A stretch of DNA of 64,000 nt, from NCBI GenBank assembly GCA_004802725.1, contig SGPM01000086.1:1-64000 (forward strand), written 5' to 3'. Source of the DNA: Antrodiella citrinella (Eukaryota > Basidiomycota > Agaricomycetes > Polyporales > Steccherinaceae). Numbering within the stretch: position 1 is the first letter of the stretch; each line of letters begins with the position of its first letter. The notes below the pieces were generated by a model. That model saw only the letters and a program-made list of their open reading frames with translations, did not search any database and was not told the origin of the DNA. Shown here piece by piece: positions 57,886-64,000 of this stretch. The position numbers and the translations under genes are program-made.

Positions 57886-60046
57886 ATGGATGTCGAAGCC
57901 AGTCGTCAGGCTCGTCTGCAGAAGCAGCAATCGCGGTACCGAGATCGTGGTGGGTATGTCGGGATTGCACAGGCTCATTCTCATTGACGATGTATCGCTC
58001 ACTCGCTTTGGCACAGAATTTTCGTACCAGCAGATACAAACCCACTGCTTGACCTCCTGCTCGCTCGCGGTCCGAATGGCGAATCTCCGACGAAGACAGC
58101 CCCACAAGTGGCCCGAAATCCGACTCCGAGTCCTGTGCATAACGTCCCCAAGGGGTCAGCGGCGAAGTCGAAACCCGCTCCGACCGCAAAGAAAAGCAGA
58201 GGCAAACCTGCTGCAAGCAAAGCTAAACCAGCGGCTCTCAAAGCCTCCGGTTCGTCTAAGAAGGACAAAGGGAAGCAGGTCGAGGTAGATGATGAAGGGG
58301 ATGCTGCCGCAGGTGCGTTCTCTCAACCTGCATCTCAATAGTTCGCAAGCGTTTAGTGTGCGTTCCTTGCAGAGTCCACACGTAAACCAACCACGGCCAA
58401 GAAACGCGGTAAGGCGCAACTTCGGACAGCAGGTACGTCCCATGAGGTGTTCCATGATGTCTCCCAGTTCATATTATGAACAGATATTGAAGAGGGTCAA
58501 GACGCACAAATACCGCATGCTGCTGAATATTCCATGGGTAAAGACAAGAGCAAACGGACAACTCAGCTTCCTCTTGGCCCCGCTTCCGATAATGATGAAG
58601 GTACGTCCCATTGATATCACACATCGCCAACATCTTGCTCATATATATGCGGTGTTACTCGCAGATCTACCCGAGCCAATTTCACCAGACACGAAACGAA
58701 AGAGGAAACAAGCCGAAGGGAGCGCAGGAAAGAAACCCACCGCCACCAAACGACGAAAGGTTACCGGGAATGAATCGGAAGCAGCGTCCAGCCCTCTGAA
58801 ACCTCTGACGAAAGCTCAGAAGGCTAAAGCTATCAAGCAAGCTGCCACAACTGCCTCCGACCGCTCAGACGACGACGGCCCACCGCTAGCGATCCTCCGA
58901 AAAGCCAAGAAAGCGTCTGACGCTCCCGGAACTGTTGCAGGTACGTTGTACTTGCATCTCATGCGTTCCTCGCACCTGATGCATGATAATGCCACTAGGG
59001 ACTAAACGAACACGCGCTGATGGCGACGATGCGTCTGTCGTTGGTGTCGAGGATTCTCCACCCCCATTGAAGCGTCGTGCAACGAGGAAACAGGCGGTCA
59101 AGGACGTGAAGAACGAGGCAACAACTAAATCTACACATACAAATTCAGAAGTCGAAGAAGACGTTGTCGACACTTTGCAGGCGCCAGCTAAAGTTGTACC
59201 TCCTGACACAGGTATGTCATTTCTCGCAACTTTTAAAAATATGATAGTCTGACGGCGAGCTAAAAGTGGATCCAGCGTCTGTCAAGGGTCGCGTACAGTC
59301 GCGTGCGCGGTTGAAGGACGACAAGTCAAAATCAGGTCCAGGTGAGAAGGGCAAGGCTCGCGCAGTGCCTTTCGACACGGAAAAGAAGGACGGTGCCTCA
59401 ACGAAGAAGAAGAACCAGGGCTCCGCTGACAACATGCTGAAACGCGTTGGTTCGGTGGAACTCGCGGAAGACCCACTCATCAAGAAAGCAGCACCAAGAG
59501 GCGCCGCTGTAGATCCAATTAAAGCGTCTGCAGAGGAAGACGATTCTCCGCTCACACTCGGTGTCTCGGTGGAAGACGTTGGTCAGACTGTCAAGACAAG
59601 GAAGGCCTCATCCAGTCAAACGAAACGCGGACCGAACGCCACTGTGAAGGATGACGACCGTGCCTCAGGCCCGAAAAAGGCGACGACCAGCGAACTAAAT
59701 GCTTCACCCAGACCTAAACCAAGCTCTGAGGGCAAGATTCCGGTAGTCATCGTCAAATCGAATTCCTCCAGCAAACCACTGAAACCCCCCAGTAAATCGT
59801 GCGTTGAGGCCTCCCACCCCCCACGACTACTTTTTTGGAGCTGACGGATGTCGTTCCAGGCTGAAGCCTTCAAACGTCCAGCAGAAAGAGAACAACAAGA
59901 CAGCGAGAGGGCGCAAGCCCAAGGTGCGTCCTGTCTCTCTGTATGCACCCATAATACTCATATACCTGCAGCCTCGACTTTCCATGTTCCCGGTCGCTGC
60001 TATGGTACCCGACAGCGACGACGACCCTATAGACTTTCTATCTTGA
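57886..60046 (+). CDS. Disordered, lysine-rich nuclear protein of unknown function
   Basis: The second ATG (57886) is used because it gives MDVEASRQARLQKQQSRYRD, which joins through a 69-base intron to IFVPADTNPLLDLLLARG, an apparently conserved N-terminal block. The rest is low-complexity and basic (TAKKSRGKPAASKAK, DTKRKRKQAEGSAGKK, KRRATRKQAVKDVKN) with acidic patches, spread over about eight exons. The last exon, after a 47-base intron, encodes PRLSMFPVAAMVPDSDDDPI and ends DFLS, an acidic tail. Several bipartite nuclear localisation signals are present. I know no domain for it. The conserved ends and variable middle suggest a chromatin or DNA-associated scaffold; that is inference. Confidence 0.65.
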
Positions 60047-60482
60047 TCTGTTCCAGGACACGGGACATTCCACAACACGTACGGACGGTTATTCTTGTGC
60101 ATTGCATGCTATATTATTGTATTCGTACCTTTCTCTTGGAGGACCGCTGCTATCCTATTGTTCTTGTCGCTTGTTTGCGCGATTCGTCGTTCTTGGCTGT
60201 CAATCTCTTGGCATTGTGGGTCCTTGTGTGTGCCACCTATTGACATGGTTTATGTGCTGTAGATGTACACATCAAGATGAAGGACACTACGGATGTTACT
60301 TGAGTGTTGATGCATCGCCCACTCGCTGGCTTTTACAGGTTGTACCCTCTTCAATACCCAGAGGGTGTCGTCGAGAGGTGCGAAGCATGATCCTACTTGT
60401 ATACCGCTCATTCTTCGTTCACACAGCGAGAACCTCTTACAAGTGCACGCATGTAGATGCCCAGACCCTACAAAGAGTGTAT
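60047..60482. other. Intergenic before the second copy of the duplicated segment
   Basis: 3' region of the nuclear-protein gene. No gene is seen. Confidence 0.35.
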
Positions 60483-60725
60483 GGATGACCGATCGGTCTG
60501 AATTCAAATGCCTTATTCGTTTTCCTGCAAAGAAGATGGGACGCAGAGGTGGACGTCCAGTCTACATTCCAACTAACCAGCCTCGACACTGCAAGGTCAA
60601 AAAGCGGTCGCCCATGCCTTCTCAGTCTTCTTCTTCCCCATCGACAACCCATGCGTCGTTCTGTCCTTTTCATCGTTTTATCCTTCCTCTCTTTCATCTT
60701 CACATTCGTTCGCAACCTCCCATCG
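60483..60725 (+). repeat. 243-base segment identical, in inverted orientation, to 47186-47428 (copy 2)
   Basis: The sequence begins GGATGACCGATCGG and ends CTCCCATCG, and the flanks on both sides differ completely from copy 1. No gene starts directly after it; the next start (61304) is 578 bases downstream. It is probably a transplanted promoter-region fragment. Confidence 0.9.
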
Positions 60726-61303
60726 CGGTTAGTGTAGCTACAATGTACCACCCCATGCATGGCCGCGATCGGAGGATCTGACACCTCTTGGTTCGGCAAG
60801 GGAGGCGTCGCGGATGCCGATGATGCCGTGAAGCGTCTCTTTTGTTACGCGGCCAGATCCAATGTCCATACTTTTGCGATCCGCTACCTCTTGTCTTGCA
60901 CCGCTAGCAGCTGTTGGTGACATGAACTCACTTAGTAATCTCCCAGGCGGGTCCGATGATAGTCACGTCGTGACCCTGGTGACCTGGTGACCTGGTGACA
61001 AGATCACACTCGTGCTACTGACCTTCCGGCGACTCGCCGACTCGGTGTCGCCGCCTGGCCAGCGCGGACGATGAGCTTGGCAGGTGAATACGAGCATGAC
61101 TGGACCCTTCTAACCGGCGCCGCTGTCCCGCACCGCATCACCTTGGCATCACCCGGAGTCCGGCATGACGCTGTGACCCCAAAACGGCATGTGTCGGCAT
61201 GACCAGACGATGCCAAGACTCTTCAAAATCCATGCCATATAACCTTCACGGTCGTGAGCGTGCGACCCAGGTTTCTCTCTTTCTCTTTTCTTGCCATCAC
61301 TGA
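60726..61303. other. Intergenic, upstream of the CNNM/MAM3 gene
   Basis: Contains a short tandem repeat (CTGGTGAC three times, 60976-60999) and the presumed promoter of the downstream gene. No gene is seen. Confidence 0.4.
60976..60999 (+). repeat. Three tandem copies of CTGGTGAC
   Basis: A perfect 8-base unit repeated three times with a related GTGAC just before it. Confidence 0.75.
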
Positions 61304-63898
61304 ATGACCCCCATCTTGAACGCCTCTGCACGCCCGACACGACTGTTATGCACCCTTGCCTCCCTCATCGTCACCAACGTCCCCAAACTCATCTCTAATC
61401 TCACCGGCGGCACCCTCAACGACGAACATGTGCACACATTCCAGAAGCGCGGAGCCGAGGTGCATGGAGGGAAACTTATAGGATACTCGATCCTCATAGT
61501 GATACTCGTCCTGCTGTCGGGCTTGTTTGCGGGGCTGACGCTTGGTTACATGAGCTTAGACGAGACGCAATTGCACGTCCTCAGCATTAGCGGTACCCCG
61601 TGAGTAACGCGTATGACTTGATTCTGCGTGTCCGTTTTGACCCAAGATGAATTGTAGGAAACAGAGAGAATATGCCAAAAGGATCAAGCCTGTGCGGAAG
61701 AATGGCCACCTGCTCTTGATCACGCTCATTCTCGCAAACATGATCGTGAACGAGACACTCCCCGTCATCTCAGACCCAGTTCTTGGTGGTGGCGTACAGA
61801 GTGTCATCGTCAGTACCGTTTTGATTGTCGTGTGAGCAATTTCATCAAATTATATCGCATGTTCTGACCTTCACGCAGTTTCTCGGAAATCATTCCCCAG
61901 TCGTTGTGCACGCGTTATGGACTCGCCATTGGTGCTAACATGGCACCCTTCGTGAGGATCCTCATTTTTGGTCTGGCGAGTAACGACAATTCGATGACAG
62001 TCGCGTTGCTGACCACGGAACGTCGCAGGGTATCATCTCTTGGCCCGTTGCTAAGTTCCTCGAATTTCTTCTCGGATCGAATCATGGTATCATGTATCGC
62101 CGTGCTGGTGAGTAATATCTGTGTTCCACCTATGGTGTATTTCGCTGAAGTGTTATGCGTAGAACTCAAGGAACTCATCGCTCTGCATGCCACTACCGGC
62201 GAATTGGGAGGTGACTTGAACCTCGACACCGTCAACATCATCGGCGCGACTCTAGACCTTCAGGAGAAGGTATGCATAAACGCCACAATATAGTTCGTGT
62301 GTTTGATGACTGACACCACACGTTGCCAGGTCGTCCGCCAAGTCATGACGCCGATATCTGAAGTGTTCATGCTCAGTATCGATAGCAACTTGGATAGCGC
62401 GACCATGAAGCAGATATACGTCACTGGTCATTCGCGGGTGCCTATTTACGAAGAAATCGACGTGCCGGTGTCCGAGAAGCTTGAAAGCATAGACGAGAAG
62501 ACCACTGTGACCGACGGCTTACCCTCTGGGACCAAGAAAGTCAAGAAGATTGTCGGAATCCTCCTCGTCAAACAGTGCCTTATGCTTGACCCCAAAGGTA
62601 CGCGTGTCCTTGTGTTGTGAATGTGCGAAATTCATTTCTGACCCCATAACAGAGGCCACACCTTTACGTTCCCTGCAACTGCACCCGGTATTCTGCATCC
62701 ACAACAACCTTCCCCTTCTCGAAGTGCTCGACCGATTCCAAGAGGGCCGCTCACACATGGCGATCGTCGGCCGGTTCAGCGTTGAAAAAGCCGAGAGCGT
62801 GAAACACGAGGTCAAGCAGAGTCTAACGCGTCGTCTCAAGGCGCGCGTTGGGATCCACGATAGCAGCGGTAGCGAGTCTTCTGGCGATGAGAGCGATAGC
62901 AATGGGGACACGACCCTTGGTGATAAGGACGCGACGCTGAGGGGGGGTGGGAAACGCCATCGGTGGTCCAGGCATAAGAAGGACAAGAAGTCTGATGTTG
63001 AGCAGGGTGACGCAGAGAAGGAGGCGGTGGAGGAGGAGAAGTCGAAGGTAGAAGTGCCGGAGACCAAGGGTACTATGCATTCTACTTGGGCTATGGTCAG
63101 GAGTGTAGGACGTGAGCAGAGTCTGCCTGATGATGCTGTGCTTCAGAAGGATCGTGCTGAGGAGGTAAGCTGGTTATATGTCCCGTCTTTCGTCAGGGAC
63201 TCACCATTTCTTGCTTAGTTTTTGCAAAGCTTCGACCCTGCTGTCATGCCGCTCGGTATCATCACACTCGAAGATGTCTTGGAAGGTAACGCATATCACT
63301 TCATCCGATCAATCCTAATCACACTGACACCCTTCTCACAGAACTTATTGGCGAAGAGATCTACGATGAATTCGACTCGGAAGGGCACTCGCACCTCAAA
63401 TACTACGTCTCCTCCACGAAGCGCAAAACCACCCGACAAGAAACGATTATACCCCCCACACCCGTCGTCCTCTCCTCCGACCCCACACCCACCATGACTT
63501 CCTCGCCCATGCTGCAATCGCCTGTCGTATCCGAGGGGAACACGCCCCAAGGGTACTTCACGGCCCCGAGGGGCGTGTCGCTAGGCCCGTCGTTGAGTGC
63601 GTTGGTGTCGAGGAAGGTGAGGCGGGGTGAGACGGTGGCGAGCGCCGCGCCGCGCACGAGGCGCGGGAAGACGCGCGGGTTCAGTGCGCCTGCACCTGTG
63701 ACGGATGGTGATGGCGAGGAGGCTGTCGTAGTCGCCGATGCTAGAGTGCCCGATGCGGAGGCTGCTGATGCTGAGGGTGCTGAAGAGAATGCTGTCGTTA
63801 GAGAGGCGGTTGGAAAGTCAATACCCCACGACGCCGAAGAAGACGCACCTGACATACCGGAGACTCAGACTAATACTCATCGTGATACCTTGGAGTGA
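61304..63898 (+). CDS. CNNM/MAM3-type membrane protein (DUF21 plus CBS domains)
   Basis: Related to yeast Mam3 (vacuolar, metal homeostasis) and animal CNNM magnesium transport mediators. Start ATG at 61304. Hydrophobic segments of the DUF21 domain are LIGYSILIVILVLLSGLFAG with LTLGYMSLDETQL, HLLLITLILANMIVNETLP, VQSVIVSTVLIVVFSEIIPQ and MAPFVRILIFGLGIISWPVA. After a cytosolic linker comes the CBS pair: QVMTPISEVFMLSIDSN, IYVTGHSRVPIYEE, KIVGILLVKQCLMLDP, then RFQEGRSHMAIVG and MPLGIITLEDVLEELIGEEI. A basic/acidic insert (GKRHRWSRHKKDKKSD) splits the second CBS. The C-terminal tail is disordered. One intron (61979-62039) appears to use a GC-AG donor. About seven introns. Confidence 0.92.
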
Positions 63899-64000
63899 GG
63901 ATCTTTCGATATTTAGACCCTCTTCCAATTTTCTTGGTACGAGCCTACATGTACTTATGATTTGACAAGATATTGTTACACCACACTACACTACCAATCT

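Noticed and set aside
60365..60781. 138-codon frame covering the second copy of the 243-base repeat, tested as a gene
   Set aside because: The repeat reads open in the same frame at both sites (243 is divisible by three), but the encoded sequence has no domain and its 3' part is a C/T-rich leader. Promoter/leader is the simpler reading.
1..64000. CRISPR arrays, prokaryotic operons, phage or plasmid modules
   Set aside because: The window is intron-rich eukaryotic DNA; no regularly spaced repeats or bacterial gene clusters are present.

Overview
The window is nuclear DNA of a filamentous basidiomycete, most likely a mushroom-forming Agaricomycete. Genes carry many short (about 45-80 base) GT-AG introns, several exons are tiny (8-16 bases), and both strands are densely used. 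The gene content fits this: a basidiomycete P450, SUN-domain and basidiomycete-type multi-pass membrane families, a HET-domain protein, and single-copy eukaryotic core genes. There is no prokaryotic, viral or organellar block.

Layout. 1-1090 holds the 5' end of midasin (minus strand) with an apparent one-base frameshift in its first P-loop. 1300-8011 is an accessory island: a broken small ORF, an orphan SUN domain, a repeat/hairpin cluster, a cytochrome P450 with an in-frame stop, and a multi-pass membrane protein. 8538-20654 is a core block: eIF2-gamma, peroxisomal Lon, peroxisomal-type malate dehydrogenase, a small putative secreted protein, and MCM10. 21104-22614 is a paralog of the membrane protein, followed by 1.4 kb without genes. 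24020-28287 is the divergent pair LSM7 and importin-beta. 28288-33966 is gene-poor, with two small unrecognised genes. 33967-36796 is a HET-domain gene tail-to-tail with a membrane protein, and 37324-42343 is a large Lte1-like Ras-GEF. 43590-43860 holds a decayed third copy of the membrane protein. 44745-63898 returns to dense genes: a proline/serine-rich protein, a RING-CH ubiquitin ligase, an RRM/SR splicing protein, a PPR-like mitochondrial protein, a Zn2Cys6 transcription factor, a disordered basic nuclear protein, and a CNNM/MAM3-type membrane protein.

How genes may work together. The clearest functional link is the divergent pair at 10860-16493: a Lon protease ending in SRL and a malate dehydrogenase ending in SKL. 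Both ends are peroxisomal targeting signals, and the genes share one 829-base intergenic region. The last MDH exon alone encodes the signal, so retaining the last intron would give a form without it. Other divergent pairs sharing short intergenic regions are LSM7/importin-beta, the secreted protein/MCM10, and the SR protein/PPR protein. The most unusual structural feature is a 243-base segment that appears identical in inverted orientation at 47186-47428 and 60483-60725; the first copy lies just upstream of a gene. No wholly new multi-gene system is evident. The best candidates for follow-up are the HET/membrane-protein pair, the switchable PTS1 of MDH, and the inverted promoter-proximal duplication. 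Exon boundaries were read by eye from splice consensus and family conservation; they are predictions.
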